Assembly (NCBI GenBank): GCA_038093515.1
Contig: JBBPSI010000377.1
Coordinates: forward strand, 1-17,616
DNA from: Butyriboletus loyo
Lineage: Eukaryota; Basidiomycota; Agaricomycetes; Boletales; Boletaceae
Direction: 5' to 3'
DNA length: 17,616 nucleotides
Below the pieces are notes generated by a model. The model worked only from the letters and a program-made list of their open reading frames with translations. It was not told the origin of the DNA and did not search any database. A program made the translations under genes and the position numbers. Positions 9,797 to 17,616 of the stretch are shown piece after piece. How positions within the stretch are numbered: the stretch's first letter is position 1; the number at the start of each line of letters is the position of its first letter.

Positions 9797-9910
9797 GGTT
9801 CAAGTCGTTCAAGTCGCGGAAAGCCTCATAGACCAATTCTATCGTTTACGTACGCAACGACAAGTTTAGGATCTTCTCCTGAGTCCTCGTAGTAACTACC
9901 TTACTTGAAG
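9797..9910. promoter_or_regulatory. Bidirectional promoter shared by RRP45 and TRM112
   Basis: Only 114 bp separate the two start codons, so both housekeeping genes must share this stretch or use elements inside each other. It contains no obvious TATA box, as expected for housekeeping fungal genes. A direct repeat GTTCAAGTCGTTCAAGTCG lies at about 9797-9817, next to the RRP45 start. Confidence 0.7.
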
Positions 9911-10460
9911 ATGGTCCGTTTGATCACCCACAATTTGTTGGCTTGCCACGCAAAGGGTTGCACCACCAACAATTTTCCATTGCTATTGCAAAACATCCAA
10001 ATCGAACTACACGAACAAGAGTCCAATCCCGATTTCATCAAAAACTTCCTTCCGAGACTCGAATGGCGTGCCCTCGTCGACGCAGCCACTTTGGCAAGTG
10101 TTCATATCTCACCGGACCAGGAGAACATTCTGAATATATGCGGCAGGTCGGAGACACGTCTCTACCGCCCGAGCAGCCAGAGATGACGGACGACGAATTC
10201 TTACAAAAACTACATCACGTCCTCCTCGAGGTACTCCACCCCCCTCGTTTCTGATCCATCCCGAGATTGTTTACCGTGTTACTCACGAAACATAGATTCA
10301 TGTCGTTGAAGGCGAGATGATATGTCCGAATTGCAAGCATTCCTACCCGATCTCGAATGGCATTCCCAACATGGTGAGTTCCTATGCTGCATCATCTATG
10401 GTCTTCACGACCATAATTGTACTTTATTCGTAGTTGCTGGCGGAACATGAGATCGGTTGA
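9911..10460 (+). CDS. TRM112: Trm112 multifunctional methyltransferase activator
   Basis: Small zinc-binding activator that partners with tRNA, rRNA and translation-factor methyltransferases (Trm9, Trm11, Bud23, Mtq2 in yeast). Exons 9911-10093, 10147-10230, 10296-10373 and 10434-10460 sum to 372 nt, giving 123 residues, the family's usual length. The start MVRLITHNLLACHAKGC is typical, so the ATG at 9911 is preferred over the in-frame TTG at 9905. Zinc ligands are Cys12, Cys17, Cys99 and Cys102 (CPNC), as in yeast. Further conserved pieces are LEWRALVDAA, DTSLPPEQPEMTDDEFLQ, HHVLLEIHVVEGEM, YPISNGIPNM and LLAEHEIG. Intron 1 (10094-10146) begins with GCAAGT, a consensus GC-AG donor; introns 2 and 3 are GT-AG. 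Intact. Confidence 0.97.
10094..10146 (+). other. GC-AG intron in TRM112
   Basis: The donor is GCAAGT, the standard sequence of the minor GC-AG class, and the acceptor is GGCAG. Removing it joins ...DAATL to VGDTSLPP in frame, which matches the family. A GT donor that keeps both the frame and the conserved residues is not available here. Confidence 0.85.
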
Positions 10461-11512
10461 CGCTCGCATCGACATCAAACCGACTTAAATATGATCAGCT
10501 ACATTCGATAGGAACCCGACGTTGCGAGTAATGGAGCTACTGATCAGTCGTTGTAATTTCACCACGATCAAATCGAAACCATCTGGGCTTCGGGATACTC
10601 AGTCCGGAACGGATCCCTGCTCGGGTACAATAAAAGTACACCAAAGTAACCCAAGAAAGATCTTCCAATTATCTATGTTCTTATCCGACCGAGCTGACCA
10701 TCGTCCCAGAGGTGCTGAGACATTGTACTTGGTGCATATACGGCTCAGCACTCCCATCGATTGCCTACCCATCTGCGACCCATCCTGCGAGGTAATACGT
10801 ATTCCCGACTGGTTGGCCCACTCTAACCAGTACCGCCACACTGACCATACACATGTTGATGTGTTGATGTCAAACCATGTCAACACTTGATTCTCTCGCA
10901 TAGGCACAGTACGTCCAGAGCCTGCGCCAGGATGGCGGTGACATTCGGTCCAAACGTCACACAGCTAAGGCTGGGCAACTGAGCACATACGTACGAGTTG
11001 GGCGTCGTTTCTGACGCTCGAGCGCAGTCACGTACTGAGCGTTTCCCTTGGTGTGCACGTCGGTACGTTCAAGTGGATAATGAAACCGCAGAGGTTGGCA
11101 TTTTGAGCCTTAGTCTGTGTTGGAGCAGTAATGCAACGATCGATGAGGGGCACCGGTTGAAAAGGTGAGTAATATACTCCAAGTGGCCGAGTCGTATATT
11201 GGAACGGGTGAAGACGGGCACCAATACCAGTCGATCAGGTTAGAATCAAAGCTGACGACGACTTGCTGCACGATATTAATGTTTTGTGCTGCCTGGTGAA
11301 ATCCCCACCTGGTTCTGATTCACGTCTCAAATGTTGAGCTTGTGCTTTCTTTCGAACGAGTATTATACGCTTCTTTCAGCAGAATCAACTGAGGCGCAAT
11401 AGATGCTAAAGGTAACAGTGTTTCGGGTTGTACATGATGCTTATCCTCTGTCACAGTACTACATCCACTGCCAGAAATACCTACAATTCCGGTATTACGA
11501 CGCAAGATCAAG
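10461..11512. other. Intergenic between TRM112 and the NTPase gene
   Basis: About 1.05 kb between the 3' ends of two convergent genes. I found no recognised protein, tRNA or mobile element. A short open stretch on the + strand around 11067-11165 (VDNETAEVGILSLSL...) looks somewhat coding-like but is isolated, so I do not call it a gene. A small inverted/direct TGTTGATGTGTTGATGTC repeat lies near 10854-10871. Confidence 0.45.
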
Positions 11513-14500
11513 CTAGGACTGTCGAGCGGGTTGCCTTCGCACATTCGGGACATTGCTGCCGTGTTCCCATACCATGTGCTCGGGAGTGGCCGTACTCCCG
11601 AACTTGACCTGCGCATTCAGGTATTCCGTGTAAGGTCGTTCTGTTTCGGCAATTTGCTGAATGCGAACGAGGTTCTGAAGCGCCGTCACGAGTGCGGGAT
11701 ACTTGGCTACAAATGCGTATGTCGAGCTTTCCACTCCCGCAGCGTAAATCCGCAGACAACGGTCATCACCCTTCTCTGGGAAGCTAACGGAGAACGAAGC
11801 TGGCTGACCAAGGTCGGCCAAGATGGCGATGTATGGAGGGGCCTCGCGATCGGAGACAGACGTGCTTCCTCGTTCGCCGCTCAGATTTTTATGTCGTCGG
11901 GTGATGGACCTCAAAACATCCTTTGAATGCGTCGATTCTCGAGCCTTGTCGGAAACAAAAATCTGCGACATTCGTGGTTTTGCGGATGTCTTTCCGGGGC
12001 CACCCTTGAAATAGATGGGTATCACCTTGTCGATCAGGGGTTGTTGGTGGCAACACTGCACTGCACTCGTCCTCTGCCAGTGGCGAAGTGTCCACTCGTC
12101 CAAGCTATATGGTGGATCATCAGACTCGCGTTTTATGTAAAGGAATCCGGAGACTGACTCTAATTCGTTGCCTTCCTTTGATCCAACGATGTTCGTGTCC
12201 ATGCATACCCAGTGCGAGAAATTCACATACGCATTGTCGAAGCTTTTGCGTGCAAGAGATGCTTGCGCGTCCCCCCCGTCCCATATCTGTGGTCCGAAGA
12301 TGAATTCGAGCCAATCCACGACCGGAATCATTTGACAGTCGGCGAGATGCTCTTCCCATGTCGATGGCATGTCGGTAGCCACGTTCTTCGCATGTGTGCG
12401 AATGAAGAAGTCCTTGGCCAGTAACCACAGCAATCGGCTAGCCAGTTCGCCACGTTGACCCATGTCGATCATGCCAGAGTTGACGACCACGAGCAGAGTG
12501 TTCAAAGCAAGCTCCAGATTCTTAGGCGCACTGTGCAGGTCCATTGCAGCCACGCACGACAGGAGGGGTTCGGACGGGTAACGTGTGAATCTCCAGTTGC
12601 GGTCCAATGTCGTCGCAAGACAGATCCGAAGGTGGCTCGCCACGCCGTTCTCCAGATGCTCAACCGAATCCGGGTGTCCAAGCGTGACGTTGAGTCCGAA
12701 TCGCTGGCCTAATACTGCGAGTACGTGGTTCGTTTTCCCTGGATCAAAATCGTCTCCCCCACATAACTTCGACGACGCCGTGTCCAGTACCCTTTCCGGG
12801 TATGTAAGTGCAGCCTTGAGAGAGACCCATCTTTGGATGATACCAGATCAGTCATCCGCCACAAGGAAGGGAATGAGACATTACAAGGGTCTTCCATAGC
12901 CTGCGATGTGATCAATCTGGGAGACATCCTCCATGTCAACATCTCCTAGTCTCGATGCGCTCTGGTCCCATCCTAGCTGCGTGTAAGGTGGGAAAATCTT
13001 CTCACCCCTGGTGGAAACACGGTCGGAATTATCTGAAAGACGGATGAGTCGGGGTATCAGAACAATGGGAAGATACCACGACGTTTCTGATTAGGCGGCG
13101 AAAAATCAGCGACCTTGAAAGTCGTCGAGGCGAAAACAACCCAAACGGCATGATTATGGTGATGTGAATACTCGTTGACAACTCTGCACAAAACATCTGC
13201 CGCCCGATATTTTTCTTGGTGCACTGGAGTGAGCGGGTGCGCCTCGTCGAGCGCGATCACCAACTTGGGCTGGTCTGAATCGTCACCAAAGGCACTCTTG
13301 AGGCAAGCGACCATTTTTCTGTATGCAGTAAAGAGACGCTCAGTGGTATCAGGTGGATCAGCGGCGGGGGGCATTGGTTCTGCGTTGGACCATATTACTC
13401 AGCTGGGGCTCTGCGACGCCGGCTCACATAATTACCTGAAAGGGAGATCTCCCCCATCTTGTCGGCGGTTTCTTCGACGTCAGTTCGTGTGGCCCTATCA
13501 GCCGCTTCATTAGCGTCCGGGATGGAAGAAGCCTCCGCTGCTCTGCCAGAGTGTCGTTTGAGGGTACGGATGAGATCACCATGCGCCTACAGCATATTGT
13601 GAAATCAGAATTATGACACAGAATACTCGACTCACCTCCTCATATTTTTCATAGAGTTTTGTGAAGAAATCGGCCCTGGCAGTCAATCTTGGAGGGTCGC
13701 TCATGTCACACATCTGGCGGACCCAACGCATGATGCCCGCTTTAGTATTGCGGGTGGCATAACCTCTTGAGAGACATCCCTCGAGAGCACCAAAAAGGGC
13801 GGTGAAGAACGCATAGCAGATGGTCCGGTACTCCCTCTCAGTAGGGGGGAATTTGGTCAAAATTTGTGATGGGATCTGATCGCGGGGAGGGAAACCTAAA
13901 TTGTCCTTCTCCCCGCGCAAGTTGATGTAGATTACTATGACATCCTTCTTGCTCAGCTAGGATTGACTCAGCGACCACAGACGTATGTGAAAAAAGGTCA
14001 TTTTATTTACCTCGGTCAACATTCTCGATTTACCAGTGCCTGAACTCTGGACAATGGAACAGAACTTGGCGTAGTAGCGGGGATTTCGCGCGGTCCTGAA
14101 TAGCTTTTCGTTGTGTGTCAAATATTCGTAGAAGCCGTCAACGGCTGCGCCACGGTACTTTGCCTCAAAGGACCCTGATAACTTTCGATGTAGTTCTAAT
14201 AGTGGATGTCAATCTGTGGTTCTGGATGACCGTTGTGACGGGAAGTACTTACCCTCACCAAGATCGGCTACTGTTATGGATGTGGGTGCTGGAGGTTTCT
14301 GCACCGGTTGTGGTGCTTTGAGAATGGCTGGCAGAATCATCGAGCCATCATTAGTAAGTGGTAGACCGAGATCGAAGACTTGGACACGTACCAAGGTTTC
14401 GAATGTCGCGGTATGATCGACGTTCCCATGCGGAAGCGAGCATATCTTGTAGTTCTCCATTGGTGTTGATAAGCTTTCCTGCCTCGATTGGTCCAAGGTA

Positions 14501-14668
14501 CCTTACGTCCAAGTGTTCCTTATTGCTCTCAACGATAACGCTAAGAAGGATGGAATAATTAGAAAGAGTGACCAAACTGCTTTGAGGCCCAAGGGCTTCA
14601 TTCACAATGGCATCGAGGTTGTCATGAGTGACAGCATCGAGGCGATCTGGGAGAATCTCGAGGGGCAT
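11513..14668 (-). CDS. Large P-loop NTPase of unknown function, 8 exons
   Basis: Exons 14668-14392, 14327-14253, 14195-14011, 13956-13636, 13586-13436, 13379-13077, 13032-12885 and 12830-11513 sum to 2778 nt, in phase, giving 925 residues. All introns are GT-AG, 44-64 bp. Walker A is QSSGTGKSR (Lys173); the usual first Gly is Gln. Walker B is LVIALDEAH (DEAH 381-384), followed by a probable sensor-1 strand VWVVFASTTFKVADF. Downstream are GYGRPLW, VLAVLGQRFGL, YPSEPLLSCVA and RGELASRLLWLLAKDF. The C-terminal part has QCCHQQPLIDKVIPIYF (about 745-761) and SQIFVSDKAR. I recall similar multicopy, uncharacterised mushroom proteins; a link to Crinkler-type NTPase-nuclease effectors is possible, since the C-terminal D...DK spacing loosely resembles a PD-(D/E)xK fold, but this is weak inference. 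No signal peptide is apparent. The start at 14668 is supported by a TATA box upstream. Confidence 0.82.
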
Positions 14669-14723
14669 GTTCAACTTGAAGTTGTTGTTCAACGTTCAAC
14701 CACCAAGCCACTTTACGCGCCGC

Positions 14724-14730
14724 TTTTATA
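14724..14730 (-). promoter_or_regulatory. TATA box of the NTPase gene
   Basis: TATAAAA on the minus strand, about 55 bp before the ATG at 14668. Between them lie three copies of GTTGAAC (minus strand), two in tandem and one near the start codon. The equivalent position in the diverged copy at 14950-15165 has lost the TATA sequence. Confidence 0.6.
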
Positions 14731-14949
14731 TCACCAAACGGAACACCCACAATCGATGGGCAACAATTTATCCACAGCATTCGCAGTGGTCCGAATTGGC
14801 TCTACCACGATTCTATTGTTCGGGCCTGTTAAGCCTGTTAAATGTTCCGACCTTGATGGTGTGCCATCTGTCAATTTATCGCCACATTATGCAGCGCTCC
14901 GAAATGGTCGCGGTCCGAACCTACAACGTCCGTCAGCCTGAGCGTGGAG

Positions 14950-15165
14950 GGCGGAAAGAGCCCAGACGTCAGTGCTATGGTTCTATGTCGAGCTCGTGAT
15001 GAATGGCGGCGCCAAAGCGATCTGGTAGACTCGAGGGGCACGGCGGCCGTTGTTCCACCGAGTCCCTTGAAGCTCCGCCGCGTTATCTCGCCAACGCAGC
15101 ACTCACAATCTCGGATGGTGAACAATTCATCCACAGCCAGATCATCCGCGTGTTCTATTATTCCC
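14950..15165 (-). pseudogene. Diverged partial copy of the NTPase 5' end and promoter
   Basis: This stretch resembles 14630-14820 at an offset of about 360-373 bp. Shared landmarks on the + strand are GCGATCTGG, CTCGAGGGGCA, and CAACAATT/GAACAATT followed by ATCCACAGC. On the minus strand the NTPase start (MPLEILPDRLDAV) corresponds to GTGCCCCTCGAG, one base lost, then LPDRFGAAIHHELDIEP and a stop. The start codon has become GTG and the TATA box is gone. Only about 25 codons plus the promoter are represented. It is either the stump of a tandem paralogue or a local duplication of the 5' region. My comparison is by eye, roughly 65-75% identical over the best parts. Confidence 0.7.
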
Positions 15166-15217
15166 AAACCAAATATTCCGGACAAACATTACTGTTTCAC
15201 CTCTTCATCTTATCCAG

Positions 15218-15553
15218 GGACATCAAAACTATAAGCTACTGCAGCTCGGAGGAGGCCGCCTTATTCATTGGTGAGTTCTCGTACATGAATGTAGAATCCA
15301 CGATCGACACCTGGGCATTCTCAAACAAGTTGCTGGGCAAGGAAGTCACTATGTAATTAGTACTTCGAGTAGACGTGATGCAAGGGCGACAGAATGTAAC
15401 GACGAGGATGAGCTACTGTTCGCTGCCACTATTTCGAAACGCGTGGAGGTGGTCAACAGTCTTGGACGTTCAAGAGGCGACAAACACGTCGGGAAAGTTG
15501 CCTTTTCGCCAGGTGATCTGGACCTTGAATTGGACTGGGCACGGGCCCGTTGA
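15218..15553 (+). CDS. Possible 3' end of an unidentified gene
   Basis: Two open blocks join in phase. Block 15218-15270 (GHQNYKLLQLGGGRLI) follows a good acceptor (TATCCAG) and ends at a GTGAGT donor. A 90-bp intron runs to the acceptor AATTAG at 15360. Block 15361-15553 then reads through acidic, mixed-composition sequence (NDEDELLFAATISKRVEVVN, later VAFSPGDLDLELDWARAR) to a TGA. No family is recognised and no start or upstream exon was found; the sequence before 15218 is the NTPase 5' copy. It could be a relic or a chance open frame. An opposite-strand open frame (15349-15696) covers the same place and is less protein-like over this part. Confidence 0.3.
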
Positions 15554-15599
15554 TGTCTGATTCTCTCCTGTGCCGTCTCGGTCGTGTAACGTGTCTCTA

Positions 15600-16010
15600 T
15601 GAGTATTGCATACACTCTAGCATAGTCGATACCACCAGTGGATTCCTCAAGTAGTCTGTCAATGTGGGGGGACAGAATGAGGTTTATCTGATGCATGCAA
15701 ATAAATATTGTAAATGCACAAATGCTTACATGAAAAGGACCATGCGAGCCCGGGAGAATACCATCGATGTTATTCCCAGTGATTTTCTCGTCTCGTCACG
15801 TCGCCAAGCCACCAGATAGTTACTATCCAGGGAGAGGGCCATCAAATCTATCTTTACACTGTCCTCGATGACGGCCCAAGCTGAATCTATGTTGATGTGT
15901 CCAGGAACAAAAATGGAGCAATCTGCAAAGGCAAAAATGAAATGGTCCCGTTGGTAGCCAGGGTGACAGACTCAACAACACCACCATCGAGAATCTATGA
16001 TGCAGTGAGG
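15600..16010 (-). pseudogene. Unidentified coding-like relic or gene with a frame break
   Basis: Minus-strand blocks look coding but do not share one frame. Block 1 (about 15966-15790) includes IFAFADCSIFVPGHINID, SAWAVIEDSVKIDLMALSL and SNYLVAWRRD. Block 2 (15789-15730) includes EKITGNNIDGILPGSHGPFH and lies one base out of frame with block 1. A 42-bp GTAAGC...CATCAG intron (15729-15688) joins block 2 in phase to INLILSPHIDRLLEEST and GGIDYARVYAILIE. A further piece, ILDGGVVESVTLATNGTISF (about 15994-15935), is in yet another frame. I do not recognise the family. The in-phase intron argues that this was once a real gene; the frame breaks suggest decay, a missed intron or a sequence error. 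Confidence 0.4.
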
Positions 16011-16464
16011 TGGGGTAGTGGAGGGATCGAAAGACTTGATTTGACATTGCGACGGGCAAGGCGTTTGATTTTAAGAGCTGGACTGTCACTTTGTCGTCCG
16101 GCTATGTCGTGTACTCAAGAACGTGACATACGACGGCCGACGCGAGTGTGTACGGTGAGGTATGCTGAAAACGTAAATGTCTTTAGAGTCCATTTGTACA
16201 TTAGCACGTCACCTGCTTTGTCGTGATAGAGTTGTGCACGCTTTGCAGCCTGAGACAGATGCCGGGAGACCAGCAAAAAATGTGAATGGTTCTTGTAAAC
16301 TTTGGACCTCGGTATTCTGCTGTCTGTGGATAGCGATGTCGAACGCGACGGGCTGGTTCACAAATACGCCCCTGAGGGTTTACAATGATGGCGCTAAGCG
16401 AAGTCTGGCAATGACGAACTGGGAGTCCCGCGATTCCTTCGCAACGTCTGATCTCTCCTGCGCA

Positions 16465-16620
16465 TCATCTCGTAACATTCAAGTGCGAACGGGAGGGCGT
16501 TTTGAATACATGATCGACGGGCGGTTCAAAAGCCGTATAGCGTGTCTTGGGAAGAGTCTCCGTGACTGTTGCAGACGCTCCAACGTCACAGTAATTGGTC
16601 GAGTAGCGAGTCAGGCCGTG
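16465..16620 (-). other. Unidentified coding-like block
   Basis: A minus-strand open stretch reading LTRYSTNYCDVGASATVTET, then LPKTRYTAFEPPVDHVF and a TGA at 16467-16465. Composition is protein-like and free of stops for 51 codons, but there is no start codon or recognised domain. It could be an upstream exon of the relic at 15600-16010, or chance. Confidence 0.2.
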
Positions 16621-17616
16621 TAAACGTCACCGGCTCTCACGAGCTATATATTAATACTGCTGTGGGGCGAAACGAACTCGTCCACATACTCTCGATTCAG
16701 AATGGTATGTACATGCATCGTATCGAATCACCTGGATCCATGTGTCCCATCTCCGGTACCCGAGCCGCCACACATCCATGCGGGAAACGCAATCGAACAG
16801 CTCAGGCGAAGGACGGCCCTGCCTGGCTCTCGCTGATGTGATCCCTGTGAGTCTCGCAATATTAGCGTAATGAGAGGACGCGAACCGTGAGATGGACTCC
16901 CTCAGCGGAGGGTTGAGACGGATCGTCCGCTTGTTGTGGCTAATAGGAGAGGTGTCATAACGTAACAAATAGCAATCAGAAAAGACGCACAGGCCCTGCT
17001 GCCTTTGTACCATCAGAGCCTTGTCTGCTATAAGATGCGTTTTTGTTCGGATCAACGGGGTCGACAGCCTTATTGGACGATTTAGGTGGCTATAACGTCT
17101 AATGAGTCGCTGGATACACACTGGAGGAACAACAAACCTTTGGTTTTGGATATTTCGCGACCGTTCGCTAAGATAATATGTTAGACGCACTGCAACCGAT
17201 CGTCCGTCAAGAACAAGCACTCACTTGCTTACGTTTACCAGCGGCCATCCATGAACTTGAAGGTCCCTCATTTATGACGTCCGCTCTTGCTGGCGACTGG
17301 GAAGGAGATCGATTATCGGCGGGCCGATGTGACGTTCGGGGAGCTCGATCGGGGTTATGCAAAACTGGGTGCTTGTTAGTCATCCTTGTCCTTGTTCGTA
17401 GCCACTTTTTAAACGCCGGAAGGCGCTGAGATGATTCCGCAGCGTCGCGATGTTCCCCTGGACACGCGGCTGGAGGTTAGGTCACCAGTACAACATCCGA
17501 CGATGCGGTATGGCATGGAACGTACCGAGTGGCGGTGCCTGGTCCTCGAGTGGATGGGCATAGGAGGCCGGGGATGGCAGCTTCAGCAGGGTCAATTTCG
17601 GAATTGGTAAAGTCCG
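16621..17616. other. Right end with no gene called
   Basis: The longest open frame (minus, 16651-17220, 189 codons) is rich in Arg and Ser and shows no domain; I treat it as probably non-coding. At about 17328-17378 on the + strand a short frame reads ADVTFGELDRGYAKLGA, which resembles an early segment of AMP-binding (acyl-adenylating) enzymes, but only about 17 residues are visible and the downstream frames are unconvincing. No RNA gene or repeat was seen. Confidence 0.3.

Noticed and set aside
12832..12884. Two in-frame stops (TAA, TGA) in the NTPase gene
   Set aside because: They fall inside a 54-bp GTAATG...AAAG intron with a CTGAT-type branch site; removing it gives GYGRPLWVSLKA in frame.
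16651..17220. 189-codon open frame on the minus strand
   Set aside because: Arg/Ser-rich, no domain, no family resemblance, and no splice pattern; most consistent with a chance open frame.
1..17616. tRNA genes, rRNA, transposons with terminal repeats
   Set aside because: Scanning by eye for B-box-like GGTTCGA sequences, terminal inverted repeats and transposase motifs gave nothing convincing; a tRNAscan or repeat search would be decisive.

Overview
The window looks like nuclear DNA from a filamentous fungus, most likely an agaricomycete basidiomycete. Genes on both strands are packed closely and cut by many short introns (about 42-101 bp) with fungal-type GT-AG or GC-AG borders. All recognisable proteins fit such a fungus: a heme-thiolate peroxidase, a GH92 mannosidase, RRP45, TRM112 and a large P-loop NTPase of a type I associate with mushrooms. 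I rebuilt the exons by hand, using reading-frame phase and family conservation; no gene was confirmed with RNA data or a database.

Layout, left to right. (1) 88-871 (+): 3' part of a chloroperoxidase-like heme-thiolate peroxidase whose 5' end runs off or is unresolved. (2) 1276-2285 (+): a decayed NAD-dependent formate dehydrogenase that still has a TATA box and at least one intron. (3) 2359-5625 (-): an intact 15-exon GH92 alpha-mannosidase with micro-exons of 14, 19 and 23 nt and one GC-AG intron. (4) 6507-8282 (+): a GH3 beta-glucosidase/xylosidase relic that keeps a signal peptide and the C-terminal domains but lacks the catalytic barrel and carries a stop and frameshifts. (5) 8694-9796 (-) and 9911-10460 (+): the divergent housekeeping pair RRP45 (exosome ring) and TRM112 (methyltransferase activator), sharing 114 bp. 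(6) 11513-14668 (-): an intact 925-residue, 8-exon P-loop NTPase with Walker A, a DEAH-type Walker B and a long uncharacterised C-terminal region. Directly upstream, around 14950-15165, lies a diverged partial copy of its own first codons and promoter. (7) 15200-17616: several coding-like blocks on both strands that I could not identify.

Together the genes do not form one pathway. Two RNA-biology housekeeping genes sit beside secreted or membrane carbohydrate- and lignocellulose-related genes. Two metabolic genes (formate dehydrogenase, GH3) are in visible decay while their neighbours are intact. The least explained element is the NTPase with its duplicated and ruined 5' end; it is the best candidate for undescribed biology here, but its function is unknown.
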